Assembly: GCF_003664585.1 (NCBI RefSeq)
Contig: NZ_RCHI01000019.1
Coordinates: 1 to 64,000 of the forward strand
DNA length: 64,000 nt
Direction of reading: 5' to 3'
Source: Paenirhodobacter hankyongi
GTDB lineage: Bacteria; Pseudomonadota; Alphaproteobacteria; Rhodobacterales; Rhodobacteraceae
The notes beneath the pieces were generated by a model. The model worked only from the letters and a program-made list of their open reading frames with translations, was not told where the DNA came from and did no database searches. Below are positions 14,810 to 24,040 of the stretch, one piece after another. The translations under genes were made by a program, and so were the position numbers. Each line of letters starts with the position of its first letter. The first letter of the stretch is position 1.

Positions 14810-14865
14810 AGAATTCAGGGCCGGTGGCCCGGATACCCAATGCTCAAAGGAAAGGGTTATTTGCA

Positions 14866-16275
14866 ATGAGCGCAGTCAAGAAAGCTCTCGAACTGATGAA
14901 GGCGGAGGAAGTCGAATACGTCGACGTCCGCTTCACCGACCCGCGCGGCAAGCTGCAGCACGTGACGGTGGTGGCCGATCTCGTCGATGAGGACTTCTTC
15001 GAGGAAGGCTTCATGTTCGACGGCTCGTCGATCGCCGGCTGGAAGTCGATCGATCAGTCCGACATGAAACTGATCCCGGACGCCTCGTCGGTCTACATCG
15101 ACCCCTTCTATGCGGAAAAGACCCTCTGCGTGCATTGCGACGTGGTCGAGCCGGACACCGGCGAAGCCTATGACCGCTGCCCGCGTCAGGTCGCCCACAA
15201 GGCCGAGGCCTATCTCAAGTCCTCGGGCATCGGCGACGCGGCCTTCTTCGGCCCTGAGGCCGAATTCTTCATCTTCGACGACGTGCGCTACTCGGTCACG
15301 CCCTCGAAGGTCGGCTACGAGATCGACGCCGAGGCCGCTGCCTGGAACACCGATGCCCTCATCGAGACCGGCAACCTCGCGCACCGCGCCGGCCACAAGG
15401 GCGGCTACTTCCCGGTGAACCCGGTCGACGAAGCCCAGGACCTGCGTGGCGAGATGCTCTCGACCATGAAGCGCATGGGCATGAAGGTCGACAAGCACCA
15501 CCACGAAGTCGCGACCTGCCAGCACGAGCTGGGCATGATCTTCGGTGGTCTGGTCGAGCAGGCCGACAACATCCAGAAGTACAAGTACGTGATCCACAAC
15601 GTGGCCCACGCCTACGGCAAGACCGTGACCTTCATGCCGAAGCCCATGAAGGGCGACAACGGCTCGGGCATGCACGTGAACATGTCGATCTGGAAGGACG
15701 GCAAGCCGCTCTTCGCCGGCGACAAGTATGCCGACCTGTCGCAGGAAGCGCTGTACTTCATCGGCGGCATCCTGAAGCACGCGAAGACGCTCAACGCCTT
15801 CACCAACCCGTCGACGAACTCGTACAAGCGTCTGATCCCGGGCTTCGAAGCCCCGGTGCTGCGCGCCTATTCGGCCCGCAACCGCTCGGGCTGCGTCCGT
15901 ATTCCGTGGACCGAATCGCCGAAGGCCAAGCGCGTCGAAGCCCGGTTCCCCGATCCGGCGGCCAACCCCTATCTCGCCTTCGCGGCGCTGATGATGGCCG
16001 GCCTCGACGGCATCAAGAACAAGATCGATCCGGGCCCGGCGTCGGACAAGGACCTCTACGACCTGCCGCCGGAAGAGCTGGCCGCGATCCCGACCGTCTG
16101 CGGCTCGCTGCGTGAAGCTCTGGAAGCGCTGGAAGCCGATCACGACTTCCTGCTCGCCGGCGACGTGTTCACCAAGGGCCTGATCGAGGGCTACACCGCG
16201 CTCAAGTGGGAAGAAGTCTACGCCTACGAGCACACCCCGCACCCGATCGAGTACCAGATGTACTACTCCTGCTGA
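14866..16275 (+). CDS. glnA: glutamine synthetase type I
   Basis: A 469-residue protein; ATG at 14866 is chosen for [20 protein letters not shown]. It carries the full GSI signature set: [11 protein letters not shown], the metal ligands in [38 protein letters not shown] (ATP and ammonia site) and NRSGCVRIP. The adenylylation Tyr is in DLYDLPPEE near the C-terminus, so activity is controlled by GlnE. It makes glutamine from glutamate, ammonia and ATP. It is the second gene of the glnBA operon and ends at a strong terminator. Confidence 0.98.
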   Translation: MSAVKKALELMKAEEVEYVDVRFTDPRGKLQHVTVVADLVDEDFFEEGFMFDGSSIAGWKSIDQSDMKLIPDASSVYIDPFYAEKTLCVHCDVVEPDTGEAYDRCPRQVAHKAEAYLKSSGIGDAAFFGPEAEFFIFDDVRYSVTPSKVGYEIDAEAAAWNTDALIETGNLAHRAGHKGGYFPVNPVDEAQDLRGEMLSTMKRMGMKVDKHHHEVATCQHELGMIFGGLVEQADNIQKYKYVIHNVAHAYGKTVTFMPKPMKGDNGSGMHVNMSIWKDGKPLFAGDKYADLSQEALYFIGGILKHAKTLNAFTNPSTNSYKRLIPGFEAPVLRAYSARNRSGCVRIPWTESPKAKRVEARFPDPAANPYLAFAALMMAGLDGIKNKIDPGPASDKDLYDLPPEELAAIPTVCGSLREALEALEADHDFLLAGDVFTKGLIEGYTALKWEEVYAYEHTPHPIEYQMYYSC

Positions 16276-16298
16276 TCCCGTCCGGGACAGCGAGAGAA

Positions 16299-16323
16299 AG
16301 GGCGCCCCTCGGGGCGCCCTTTT
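16299..16323 (+). terminator. intrinsic terminator of glnBA
   Basis: A perfect ten-pair stem AGGGCGCCCC/GGGGCGCCCT with a two-base loop (four in practice), followed by TTT, 24 bases after the glnA stop. Confidence 0.85.
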
Positions 16324-16371
16324 GCATTGCGCTTCCCCCGCATCTCGGGTCTCATCCCGGTCATTTCAGGC

Positions 16372-16908
16372 ATGAGGCAAATGATGTTTTTCCATTTCAT
16401 CCGGGGTTTCGCCGTGGCGCTGATGCTGCTCGGGGCGCTGCCGCAAGCTGCGCAGGCGGGGGAGCGGCAGGGGCGGGCGACCGTCGGCGATTATCTCGTC
16501 GGCTGGTTCACGATGCCCCGCCCGGCGGGCGAGCGCGCGGATGTGCTGCTGTTCACCTTCGTCTGGAAAGACCCGGTGCCCTCGAGCGGCGTCAGCGAGG
16601 CCGACTGGGCCTTCGAGGCGCAGCGGCAGGGCACGGATGTCTATACGCTCAAGCAGATCATGGGGCGCGAGGTCTATCGTCCGGCGCGCGGCGGCGTGGC
16701 GATCTGCACCGCGAGCGCGGTCGCGAAGGGGCTGTGCGGGCGCAAGCTCGGGCTGAGCGAGGCGAAGCGCGCCGAGATCGCGGCCTCGGTGCTGCGTGTC
16801 GACGGCCGCTGCACCGCCGCACCCTTCGATCCGGCCTTCAACCGGCGGATGTCGAATGCGGTCGGAGCAGTCGATCAGATCGTGGTGCTGCGCGCCAGCT
16901 GTCGGTGA
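16372..16908 (+). CDS. exported hypothetical protein
   Basis: A 178-residue protein with a Sec signal peptide (FIRGFAVALMLLGALPQAAQA, cleavage before GERQ). The mature part has four Cys residues (in VAICTAS, KGLCGRK, GRCTAA and RASCR) that could form two disulfides in the periplasm. I do not recognise the family. ATGs at 16381 and 16384 are alternative starts. It stands alone between glnA and the YceI gene. Confidence 0.6.
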   Translation: MRQMMFFHFIRGFAVALMLLGALPQAAQAGERQGRATVGDYLVGWFTMPRPAGERADVLLFTFVWKDPVPSSGVSEADWAFEAQRQGTDVYTLKQIMGREVYRPARGGVAICTASAVAKGLCGRKLGLSEAKRAEIAASVLRVDGRCTAAPFDPAFNRRMSNAVGAVDQIVVLRASCR

Positions 16909-17041
16909 AAGGGCGGGAAATCGCCTGTTTCGCCCCGGTTATGAGCGGCTGCGCACAGATTCTGTTTGGATCTGTGGAATTGAGCCGAGCCTGCCGCGGC
17001 GGCATCTTGGCGCCATCCCATACAACACGGAGTCCTCCCGC

Positions 17042-17617
17042 ATGAAATCGCTTCTTCTCGCCGCCGGCCTTGCCCTCGGCCTTGCCACCGTCGCCGTCGC
17101 CGAGCCGGTCGAATATGATCTCGACCCGAGCCACAGCCAGATCGTCTTCCACTACAGCCACCTCGGCTTCTCGACCACCACCGGCATGTTCTCGGGCTTC
17201 AACGGCAAGATCATGTTCGACGCCGAGAAACCGGCCGACAGCTCGGTTGCCGTCAGCTTCCCGGCGAAGTCGCTGTTCACCGGCTGGGACGAGCGCACCG
17301 CGCACTTCCTGACCGAGGACTTCTTCGGCGCCGACAAGAACCCCGACATCACCTTCAAGTCGACCTCGATCGAGGTGACCGGCGAGAAGACCGGCAAGAT
17401 CACCGGCGATCTGACGATGAACGGCATCACCAAGCCGGTCGTGCTGGACGCCACGATGACCCAGATGGGCGAGCATCCGATGATGAAGAAGCCGTGGGTC
17501 GGCTTCGAGGCCACCACCACGGTCAAGCGCACCGATTTCGACATGGGCATGTATGCGCCCTACGTCGGCGATGACGTGACCATCGCGATCTCGATCGAGG
17601 CCGCGAAGGCCGAGTAA
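17042..17617 (+). CDS. YceI-family periplasmic lipid-binding protein
   Basis: A 191-residue protein with a signal peptide (cleavage after AVA near residue 20). The mature domain begins YDLDPSHSQIVFHYSHLGFS, the YceI signature, then LTEDFFGADKNPDITFKST and LTMNGITKPVVLDA, and ends VGDDVTIAISIEA. This beta-barrel binds polyisoprenoid or amphiphilic lipids; some homologues take part in isoprenoid or quinone handling. A strong terminator follows. Confidence 0.93.
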   Translation: MKSLLLAAGLALGLATVAVAEPVEYDLDPSHSQIVFHYSHLGFSTTTGMFSGFNGKIMFDAEKPADSSVAVSFPAKSLFTGWDERTAHFLTEDFFGADKNPDITFKSTSIEVTGEKTGKITGDLTMNGITKPVVLDATMTQMGEHPMMKKPWVGFEATTTVKRTDFDMGMYAPYVGDDVTIAISIEAAKAE

Positions 17618-17638
17618 TCGGTCCGCACCTGAGATCCG

Positions 17639-17676
17639 AAACGGCCGCGGGCAGACCCCGCGGCCGTTTTCATTTT
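17639..17676 (+). terminator. intrinsic terminator of the YceI gene
   Basis: CGGCCGCGGG (17642-17651) pairs perfectly with CCCGCGGCCG (17657-17666), extended by AAA/TTT, followed by T-rich sequence. Confidence 0.85.
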
Positions 17677-17740
17677 TCGCAGCCGTGGCCGCCGCTGCTG
17701 CGGGCTTGGCTGCGCCTTGGGCGGGGCGTATCCTCGCGCC

Positions 17741-17930
17741 ATGATTGCACCGATTGTCTTGCTGATCCTGCCCCTTGCGGCAATTGCGGCTGCGCTGACC
17801 GTCCCCGGGCTCTCTGATCTGCTGCTGGCAGGGCCAGCGGGGGGCCAGTCTGGTTCTGCTGCTGGCGCTGCCGGTCGCGCAGGTGATGGTGGTGCCGAAG
17901 GGGATGCAGGCCGACGAGATCTTGCGGTGA
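17741..17930 (+). pseudogene. small two-helix membrane protein gene with a one-base frameshift
   Basis: ATG at 17741 encodes MIAPIVLLILPLAAIAAALTVPGL and then DLLLAGPA, after which the frame becomes a Gly/Ser/Ala-rich stretch with no protein character. Removing one G from the six-G run at 17839-17844 gives SLVLLLALPVAQVMVVPKG and a natural stop at 17928-17930, a second helix and a sensible C-terminus. The intact product would be about 63 residues. Either the gene is mutated, it uses slippage at the G-run, or the run was miscalled. I do not recognise the family. Confidence 0.5.
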
Positions 17931-17994
17931 CCGGGGCCGAGCCGCACTGAGGCCGGGACGGGCCGGGGCGGCGTGCCGCCCGCGGCCCCTGGGC

Positions 17995-18987
17995 TCACTC
18001 GGGCACGAAGGACATGTCGATCACCGACATCGGGTCGAGCGCCGCCGGCGCGAAGCCCTGCGATTGCGCCACCCAGTCCCAGGTCTTGGCGACCTGCGCC
18101 GGGTCGAAGCGGCCGAGCCCCGCGGCCCGCGTCACCTCGTTCTCGATCAGCGGGATCGCGGCGCGGAATTCCTGTGCGGCGATGGCGGCATCGACCTCGG
18201 GCACAAGCGCATGGATCGCCGCGGCCGCGCCGTCGGGATCGGCGATCGCCGCGGGCGTCGCCTTCGCCAGGGCCCGCAGGAAGGCCCGGGCGACCTCGGG
18301 CCGCTGCGCAAGGAAGGTGTCGCCCGCGGCCAGCGCGGCGCTGTAGCTTTCAAGCCCGTGCTCGGACATCGGGATCACCACCATCTCGCGCCCGGCCGCG
18401 GCCATCACCGCGCGGTCGAGCGGCGCGACGGTGACCCAGTTCACGATCGCGTCGACCTGGCCGCTGGCCAGCATCGGGGCAAGCGCGCTCGCATCGACCT
18501 TGACGGTGTCGATGCGGTCGGGGTCGAGCCCGTTGCGCCGTACAAACAGCGGCCAGGTGACGGTGGTGCTCGAATAGGCGGGCAGGGCGATCTTCTTGCC
18601 GGCAAGGTCAGCGAGGGTGGTGATCCCCGAATCCGCCCCGACATGGATCGAGCCGGGGTTCTTGGTGAAGAGCGCGTAGATCACCTTCGCCGGCACCTTC
18701 TGCTCGGCCGCTGCCGCCAGCGCGGCGTCAAGCCCGACATTGCCGATGTCGGCCGCACCGGCAGCGACCTTGGACAGGGTGTCGGTCGCGCCATTGCCGC
18801 TGCGGATCGTGACGTCGAGCCCCTCGGCGGCGAAATAGCCCTTCGCGAGGGCGTAATATTCGATCGCATTGGTGCCGCCGGGCACCCAGCCGAGCTGATA
18901 GATCACCGGTTCCGCGGCGCCGGCCGCAGTGCCGAGGGCAAGGGTGAGGGTCGCGGCAAGGGCCGCAAGTCGCAGTCTGATATCCAT
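17995..18987 (-). CDS. ABC importer periplasmic binding protein (NrtA/SsuA/TauA type)
   Basis: A 330-residue protein; the start is at MDIRLRLAALAATLTLALG, a signal peptide cleaved near AAGA/AEP. The mature part is an NMT1/SsuA-like fold: YQLGWVPGGTNAIEYYALAKGYFAAEGLDV, DIGNVGLDAALAAAAEQ, KIALPAYSSTT and DAIVNWVTVAPLD. Relatives bind sulfonates, nitrate, pyrimidine precursors or aromatic acids, so the ligand is open. It is the last gene of the importer/oxygenase cluster, 188 bases after the Rieske gene, so it may have its own promoter or higher expression. Confidence 0.88.
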   Translation of the reverse strand: MDIRLRLAALAATLTLALGTAAGAAEPVIYQLGWVPGGTNAIEYYALAKGYFAAEGLDVTIRSGNGATDTLSKVAAGAADIGNVGLDAALAAAAEQKVPAKVIYALFTKNPGSIHVGADSGITTLADLAGKKIALPAYSSTTVTWPLFVRRNGLDPDRIDTVKVDASALAPMLASGQVDAIVNWVTVAPLDRAVMAAAGREMVVIPMSEHGLESYSAALAAGDTFLAQRPEVARAFLRALAKATPAAIADPDGAAAAIHALVPEVDAAIAAQEFRAAIPLIENEVTRAAGLGRFDPAQVAKTWDWVAQSQGFAPAALDPMSVIDMSFVPE

Positions 18988-19175
18988 GATGAGGGCTCTT
19001 GCCTGTTGCGCCGGATCGATCACTGCACGGCCGGACCGCCCCTGAATAGCGCCGATTATCGCCCGCAGAGGTCTCGAAACGAGAGCGCCCGGCGCGCCGG
19101 AAACCGGGCCGCAAACGGCACGGACCGCGCCCCCGGAGAGGGGCGCGGCGCGGCGTTTGTCGATGTGCGGGGGCC

Positions 19176-20246
19176 TCAGTCCCCGGGGGCCGTCGGGCCG
19201 AGGATCGTCTCGGCGCCCAGCCCGAGCCCCGCCAGCATCCGCCGGTATTCGATCGACATCCGGTCGGCCGGGATGTGGATCTCGTCGCGCAGGTCGAGCG
19301 GCAGCTCGAGCGGCGATTGCGCCTCGACAAGCGGCGCATCCTCGGCGTTGATCCGGTTCTGGAAGGCGATCATCTCGGCAGGCTGCAACCGGCCGGTGCG
19401 GTCGACGAGGATCTGGAAGATGCGGGTCGTCATCGCGCTGACCGGCGAGGCGATGTCGAAGACGTGGAACTCCGATTCCGCGTCGGTGATCGTCAGCCAG
19501 GAGGCGAAGGGCAGGGTCAGCGCATAGGCGTAGTGCCGCGTGCGGCGGCCCTGCGGCGCGGCGCCGGGGGTCTTGTAGCGGGTCTGCTCGGTATATTCCG
19601 CCTCGTAGGACAGCGTGCCCGCCCCGATCTCGACCCGATAGGGCGCGATGGTGCGGTCCTCGTCGCCGCCGAAGGTATCGGGATGCACGAAGGGGATGTG
19701 GCACAGGTCGTTGAAATTCTCGACATGGCGCGCGGCAGAGGCCTGCCAGACCGCCGACGGGACGCGGGCGATCGTGCCGATGCCCGCCTCGATCAGCGGC
19801 CAGTCCGGCAGCGGCGCGCGCGGGCTTTCGGCAAGGCAGACCCAGACCAGACCATAGCGTTCGGCGCTGGCCCGGATGTCGAGGCGCAGCCGCTTCGGGA
19901 TCGGCACCTCGGCGCCGAGCGCGGGCACCTTGCGGCAGGCGCCGCTGCCGTCATAGCGAAACCCGTGCAGCGGGCAGGTGATCTGCCCGGCGCAGACCTT
20001 GCCGCGCGAAAGCCTGCCGCCGCGGTGCAGGCACAGATCCTTCGCGGCATGGACGATGCCCGGCTCGTCGCGCCACAGCACCAGCCTTTCGTCAAGCAAC
20101 CGCACTGGCACCGGCGCCGCGGCCACCTCTTCGGACCAGGCGACGGGGTGCCAGAAGCCCGACAGGATGTGCCAGTCGCCCTCGGCAAGGCTGCACGCGC
20201 GCGGCAGCGCGGTTTCGGTGCGGGTGGTCTTTGCGGGAAGAAACAT
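19176..20246 (-). CDS. Rieske-type non-haem iron oxygenase, alpha-subunit type (first of two)
   Basis: A 356-residue protein. The Rieske [2Fe-2S] ligands are CLH in DLCLHRGGRLS and CPLH in ITCPLHGFRYD. The catalytic iron triad is in ENFNDLCHIPFVH (Asp, His, His). The length and lone-subunit layout match vanillate O-demethylase/phthalate dioxygenase-type monooxygenases, which are often N- or O-demethylases. The reductase gene ends nine bases upstream, so the two are coupled. The substrate is unknown. It differs clearly from the second Rieske gene of the cluster, so the pair probably acts on successive groups or forms a mixed enzyme. Confidence 0.9.
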   Translation of the reverse strand: MFLPAKTTRTETALPRACSLAEGDWHILSGFWHPVAWSEEVAAAPVPVRLLDERLVLWRDEPGIVHAAKDLCLHRGGRLSRGKVCAGQITCPLHGFRYDGSGACRKVPALGAEVPIPKRLRLDIRASAERYGLVWVCLAESPRAPLPDWPLIEAGIGTIARVPSAVWQASAARHVENFNDLCHIPFVHPDTFGGDEDRTIAPYRVEIGAGTLSYEAEYTEQTRYKTPGAAPQGRRTRHYAYALTLPFASWLTITDAESEFHVFDIASPVSAMTTRIFQILVDRTGRLQPAEMIAFQNRINAEDAPLVEAQSPLELPLDLRDEIHIPADRMSIEYRRMLAGLGLGAETILGPTAPGD

Positions 20247-20255
20247 GAGGCGCTC

Positions 20256-21212
20256 CTAGAGGTCGAGAACGAGGGTCGTGCCCGGCTGCCCGCGCGAGAC
20301 GCAGACGAGCATCCGGTCGCCCGCGGCCTGTTCCGCGGCCGAGAGGTAATAGTCGTGATGGGCGATCGCGCCGCCGAGCACGCGGGTCAGGCAGGTGCCG
20401 CAGACGCCGCCCTCGCAGCTGGTCTCGGGCAGGACGCCCTCGGCGCGCAGCCGCTCGAGCAGGGGCTCGTGCGGCGCGACGGTGAAGCGGTGGCCGCTGC
20501 GGGCGAGCGCGACGGTGAACGCGCCGGCGTCGGCGGGCGGGGTCTCGGGTGCGGCGGGGGCGGTGAAGCGCTCGACATGCAGCACGACGTCGGGCCGGGC
20601 GGCAAAGGCGGCAAGCGCCGCGTCGATCATCCTGGCGGGGCCGCAGCACCAGACCTCGGTTCCGGCGGGGGCGGAGCAGGCAAGCGCCGCAAGGTCCGGG
20701 CGCGGGCCGCAGGCGGTGTCGTAATGCCACACCGGCGCACCCGGCGCCGCGCGCAGCGCCTCGGGGAACAGGCCCCCGCCGGCGCCGCGCGCGGCGTGAT
20801 GGAGCGTGACCGGCCGGCCCGCGGCGATCAGCGCGCGGCGGATCGTGAGCATCGGGGTGATCCCGATGCCGCCCGCGATCAGCAGCGCCGGGCCGTTCGC
20901 GCGCGCCGGTCCGAAGCCGTCGCGCGGCGCCGAGACCCGGACCTCGTCGCCCACCCGCCAGCCGTCGTGGATCCGGCGCGATCCGCCGCGGCCAGGCGCG
21001 GCGAGCGCCACCGCGATCTCGTAGCGCCGCGGGTCGTCGCCGGTGAGCGAATAGGGCCGCAGGCCCACGCCCGGGATCTCGATCTCGACATGGGCGCCGG
21101 GGGCCGCCGCGGGCAGCGGCGCGCCGTCGGGGGCGGCAAGCGTGATGGCGAGGACGCCTTCGGCAAGCGGTGCGATCCGGGTGATGCGGAGCAGGAAACG
21201 ATCTGCAGTCAT
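20256..21212 (-). CDS. VanB/phthalate-dioxygenase-reductase-type flavin and 2Fe-2S reductase
   Basis: A 318-residue protein with three domains in order: a flavin-binding barrel (LRPYSLTGDD is the FMN motif), an NAD(H)-binding domain (LLIAGGIGITPML and VWCCGPARMID), and a C-terminal plant-type ferredoxin with cysteines in SCEGGVCGTC and MLVCVSR. It passes electrons from NADH to a Rieske oxygenase. It lies between the two oxygenase genes with gaps of 3 and 9 bases, so it probably serves both. Confidence 0.93.
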   Translation of the reverse strand: MTADRFLLRITRIAPLAEGVLAITLAAPDGAPLPAAAPGAHVEIEIPGVGLRPYSLTGDDPRRYEIAVALAAPGRGGSRRIHDGWRVGDEVRVSAPRDGFGPARANGPALLIAGGIGITPMLTIRRALIAAGRPVTLHHAARGAGGGLFPEALRAAPGAPVWHYDTACGPRPDLAALACSAPAGTEVWCCGPARMIDAALAAFAARPDVVLHVERFTAPAAPETPPADAGAFTVALARSGHRFTVAPHEPLLERLRAEGVLPETSCEGGVCGTCLTRVLGGAIAHHDYYLSAAEQAAGDRMLVCVSRGQPGTTLVLDL

Positions 21213-21215
21213 CGC

Positions 21216-22295
21216 TCAGACCGCCGTCGCGATGCCGAGTTCCTCGATCCACTTCTGATACTCGATCAGCGGCAGATCGCCCGGGCCGAGGGGCAGCTCG
21301 ATCTGGGTCCAGAACGGCGGCACGATCCAGGGGCGCTGGCTCTCGATCAGCGGCCGGTCCTGCTCGCGCACATGGGCGGCCATCTGCAGATAGACCGGGT
21401 CGCGCTCGGCGGCGAGATCGTAGTCGCGGGCGAAGATCCAGAAGTTGATTGTAAGGTTGTAATCGACCGGCGAGGTGGCCAGCCAGACGACATAGCGCCC
21501 GGCGGCGGACTCCTTCACCAGCCGGATCACGTTCGGCATGCCGACATGGTCGGTATAGGTCAGCCGCACCGTCGCGCCGGCATCGCTTTCGGGGCGCGAC
21601 ATGTCGGTGGTCATGATCCCGGCGGGCTGGTCGGCCTCGTATTGCACGATCAGCTCGGCGCCCTCGCGCCAGACCCGGTGCAGCGGCGGCTCGGGATGGG
21701 CGCGGTCGCCGAGAATGCCCTCGTGCACCCAGGGAAAATGGGTGTCGTCGAGCGTGCCCATGATCATCCGCGTCGCGCTGGTCCGCATCGGGTGCTCCTC
21801 GAGCAGGCGTACCTTGCGGAACCGCGGGTCGGCCTCCTCGGGGAAGTCCGGGATCGGGAAGCGCGGTTCCTCGGCGAGGCAGACCCAGATCAGGCCATGG
21901 CGCTCGGCGACGGCGAAGCGGCGCAGCCCGGCGGTCTTCGGGATGCAGCGGCCGGCGGGCAGCTGCGGGATGCGCGCGCAGGCGCCGTCGCCCGCGAAGG
22001 CCCAGCCGTGATAGTTGCATTGCAACAGCTCGCGGCCGTCGACCCGGACCACCGAGCCAAGCGACAGCTGCGCCTGGAAATGGCGGCAGGTGTCGGGGAA
22101 GGCGGTGGCGACACCGTCGAGCCGCACCAGCACCAGCCGCCGGCCCAGCAAGGTGACGGCGCGGGGCCGGTCGGCGAGGGAGGCGGCCTCGAGAACGGGG
22201 TGCCAGAAGGGTTCCATCCCGGCGCGGAAGCCGGCGATCGCCTCGGCCGAAGGGCCGTCTTCGGAGCGGAAATCGGAGGGAAGGGCGTTGGTCAC
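21216..22295 (-). CDS. Rieske-type non-haem iron oxygenase, alpha-subunit type (second)
   Basis: A 359-residue protein from a GTG (MTNALPSDFRSEDGP) with AAGGAAAG upstream. Rieske ligands are CRH in PDTCRHFQAQL and CNYH in LLQCNYHGWAF; catalytic iron ligands are in LDDTHFPWVHEG. C-terminal LGPGDLPLIEYQKWIEELG is like aromatic ring-hydroxylating monooxygenases. It is followed within 3 bases by the reductase. Together with the other Rieske gene it suggests two oxidative steps on one imported compound. Confidence 0.9.
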   Translation of the reverse strand: MTNALPSDFRSEDGPSAEAIAGFRAGMEPFWHPVLEAASLADRPRAVTLLGRRLVLVRLDGVATAFPDTCRHFQAQLSLGSVVRVDGRELLQCNYHGWAFAGDGACARIPQLPAGRCIPKTAGLRRFAVAERHGLIWVCLAEEPRFPIPDFPEEADPRFRKVRLLEEHPMRTSATRMIMGTLDDTHFPWVHEGILGDRAHPEPPLHRVWREGAELIVQYEADQPAGIMTTDMSRPESDAGATVRLTYTDHVGMPNVIRLVKESAAGRYVVWLATSPVDYNLTINFWIFARDYDLAAERDPVYLQMAAHVREQDRPLIESQRPWIVPPFWTQIELPLGPGDLPLIEYQKWIEELGIATAV

Positions 22296-22312
22296 GGGTC
22301 TTTCCTTGTCTG

Positions 22313-23110
22313 TCAGGAGGAGCGCCGCGCGTCGGAGGCGGCGAGGCTGTGGGGGAAGAACAGGCGCTGCACCAGCCCGACCAGCCCGAACAGCGCCAGC
22401 GTCAGCACGCTGAGCAGGGCGAGGCCGGCAAAGGCCAGCGGGATGCGGAAGAAGGCGGTCGAGGTGCGGATGAAGTAGCCCACGCCCTCGTCGGCGGCGA
22501 CGAACTCGGCCACCACCGCGCCGATCACCGCGAGGGTGATCGCGACGCGCAGCGCCGAGAAGAGATGCGGCAGCGCATAGGGCAGGCGGATCTGCCGATA
22601 CTCGCGCCCGGTCGTCGCACCAAGCGAGCGCGACAGCTCGATCAGCTCGTCGGGGCATTGCAGGAGCCCGGTCGAGGTGCCGACGACGATCGGGAAGAAG
22701 GCGATCATCGCGGTGATGACGACGCGCGGCAGATCTCCGGCGCCGAGCGTGACGACGAGGATCGGCGCGATCGCGACGATCGGGGTCGACTGGATCACCA
22801 GCAGGATCGGATAGATGCTGCGCCGGAACAGGGCAAAGCGCGAGATCGCCACGGCAAGCGGCAGGCTGATCGCCACCGCCGCGGCAAAGCCGAGCAGGAC
22901 GATGCGCAGCGTCGCCCAGACATGGCCGAGCCATTGCGGCGCCGGCACCGCCAGGGCGGCCGCGGCGACGGCGCTTGGCGCGGGCAGCAGGAAAGGCGGG
23001 ATCAGCCCGGCGCGCGCCGTGACCTCCCACAGCGCCAGAAGGCCGGCGACGGCGAGAGCGGGCGGCAGCCAGAGCGGAGCGCTTGCGCGCAAGAGACGGA
23101 AGAGGGGCAT
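22313..23110 (-). CDS. ABC importer permease (SsuC/TauC type)
   Basis: A 265-residue protein starting at MPLFRLLRASAPLWL; this start overlaps the ATPase stop (ATGA). It has six or so membrane helices and the EAA loop ELIELSRSLGATTGREYRQIRLPYALPHLF, which contacts the ATPase. The N-terminal WEVTARAGLIPPFLLPAPSAV is typical of the nitrate/sulfonate/taurine permease family. It pairs with the ATPase upstream and the binding protein at the far end of the cluster. Confidence 0.92.
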   Translation of the reverse strand: MPLFRLLRASAPLWLPPALAVAGLLALWEVTARAGLIPPFLLPAPSAVAAAALAVPAPQWLGHVWATLRIVLLGFAAAVAISLPLAVAISRFALFRRSIYPILLVIQSTPIVAIAPILVVTLGAGDLPRVVITAMIAFFPIVVGTSTGLLQCPDELIELSRSLGATTGREYRQIRLPYALPHLFSALRVAITLAVIGAVVAEFVAADEGVGYFIRTSTAFFRIPLAFAGLALLSVLTLALFGLVGLVQRLFFPHSLAASDARRSS

Positions 23111-23958
23111 CAGGCGCGCTCCGTCAGCAGCGCGCGCAGATGCTCGCACAGGTCATGAAAGCGCGGCAGGCGCAGGGTCTGCGGGCCGCGCGGCGCCGGC
23201 AGGTCGACCTCGATCGTCTCGCGGATCGTGCCGGGGCGGGCGGACATCACGCAGATGCGGTCGGCCAGCAGCACCGCTTCGGGGATCGAATGGGTGATGA
23301 ACAGCACCGCGCTGCGATGGCGTTCGCGCAGGCGCAGCAGCTCGAAGCTCATCTCGTCGCGGGTGAGGGCGTCGAGCGCCGAGAACGGCTCGTCCATCAG
23401 CAGCAACGACGGCGCGCCGAGCAGGGCGCGGCCGATGCCGACGCGCTGCTGCATGCCGCCCGACAGCTCGGCCGGGAAGCTGCGGGCGAAGTCCTGCAGC
23501 CCGATTGTCTCGAGCATCCGCGCCGCGCGGTCGCGGTCCGCTCCGGTGACCGGGCGGCCGCGATGGCGCAGCGGGAACAGCAGGTTGTCGGTCACCGTGA
23601 GCCAGGGCAGCAATGCGGGGCGCTGGAACACCATCGCGGTGTCGTCGCGCGGCCGCTCGATCGGGTGGCCGAAGATCCGCCCCGTGCCGGCGCGGATCGG
23701 CAAAAGTCCCGCGACCATCCGCAGCACCGTCGACTTGCCGCAGCCCGAGGGGCCGACGATCACGGTGAAGCTGTGCGCGGCGACCTCGAGCGAGATGTCG
23801 CGGAGCGCGGTGACGCTCTGCCCGCCGGTGCCGCGGAAGACCTGGCTGACATGCTCGAGCGCCACCGCGGGCGGGGCAAGGGGGCGCGCCGCCCCCGGGG
23901 GATGGGCGGGCGCACATGCCATTGGCGCAATGGCATGATCGTCGGATGTGATCGGCAT
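23110..23958 (-). CDS. ABC importer ATPase (SsuB/TauB type)
   Basis: A 282-residue protein. Walker A GPSGCGKST, Q-loop VFQRPALLPW, signature LSGGMQQRVGIGRAL, Walker B LLLMDEPFSALD and switch His in FITHSIPEA. The N-terminal 30 residues are a proline-rich extension that could be shortened by starting at residue 13. It is the first gene of the importer/oxygenase operon, 82 bases after the LysR gene. Confidence 0.94.
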   Translation of the reverse strand: MPITSDDHAIAPMACAPAHPPGAARPLAPPAVALEHVSQVFRGTGGQSVTALRDISLEVAAHSFTVIVGPSGCGKSTVLRMVAGLLPIRAGTGRIFGHPIERPRDDTAMVFQRPALLPWLTVTDNLLFPLRHRGRPVTGADRDRAARMLETIGLQDFARSFPAELSGGMQQRVGIGRALLGAPSLLLMDEPFSALDALTRDEMSFELLRLRERHRSAVLFITHSIPEAVLLADRICVMSARPGTIRETIEVDLPAPRGPQTLRLPRFHDLCEHLRALLTERA

Positions 23959-24040
23959 CTGGGGTGTCGCGTTCCGTGTGGTTCGTCCTGTTCGCCCGAG
24001 GACAGAAACACGAAATCAGTGCGCCCATATAGCGCCGTTT

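Noticed and set aside
19275-22478. A very long open frame (over 1000 codons) on the plus strand, opposite the Rieske/reductase genes
   Set aside because: It is the antisense shadow of GC-rich genes whose products have clear iron-sulfur and flavin motifs; its own translation is Arg/Gly/Ala-rich with no family pattern.
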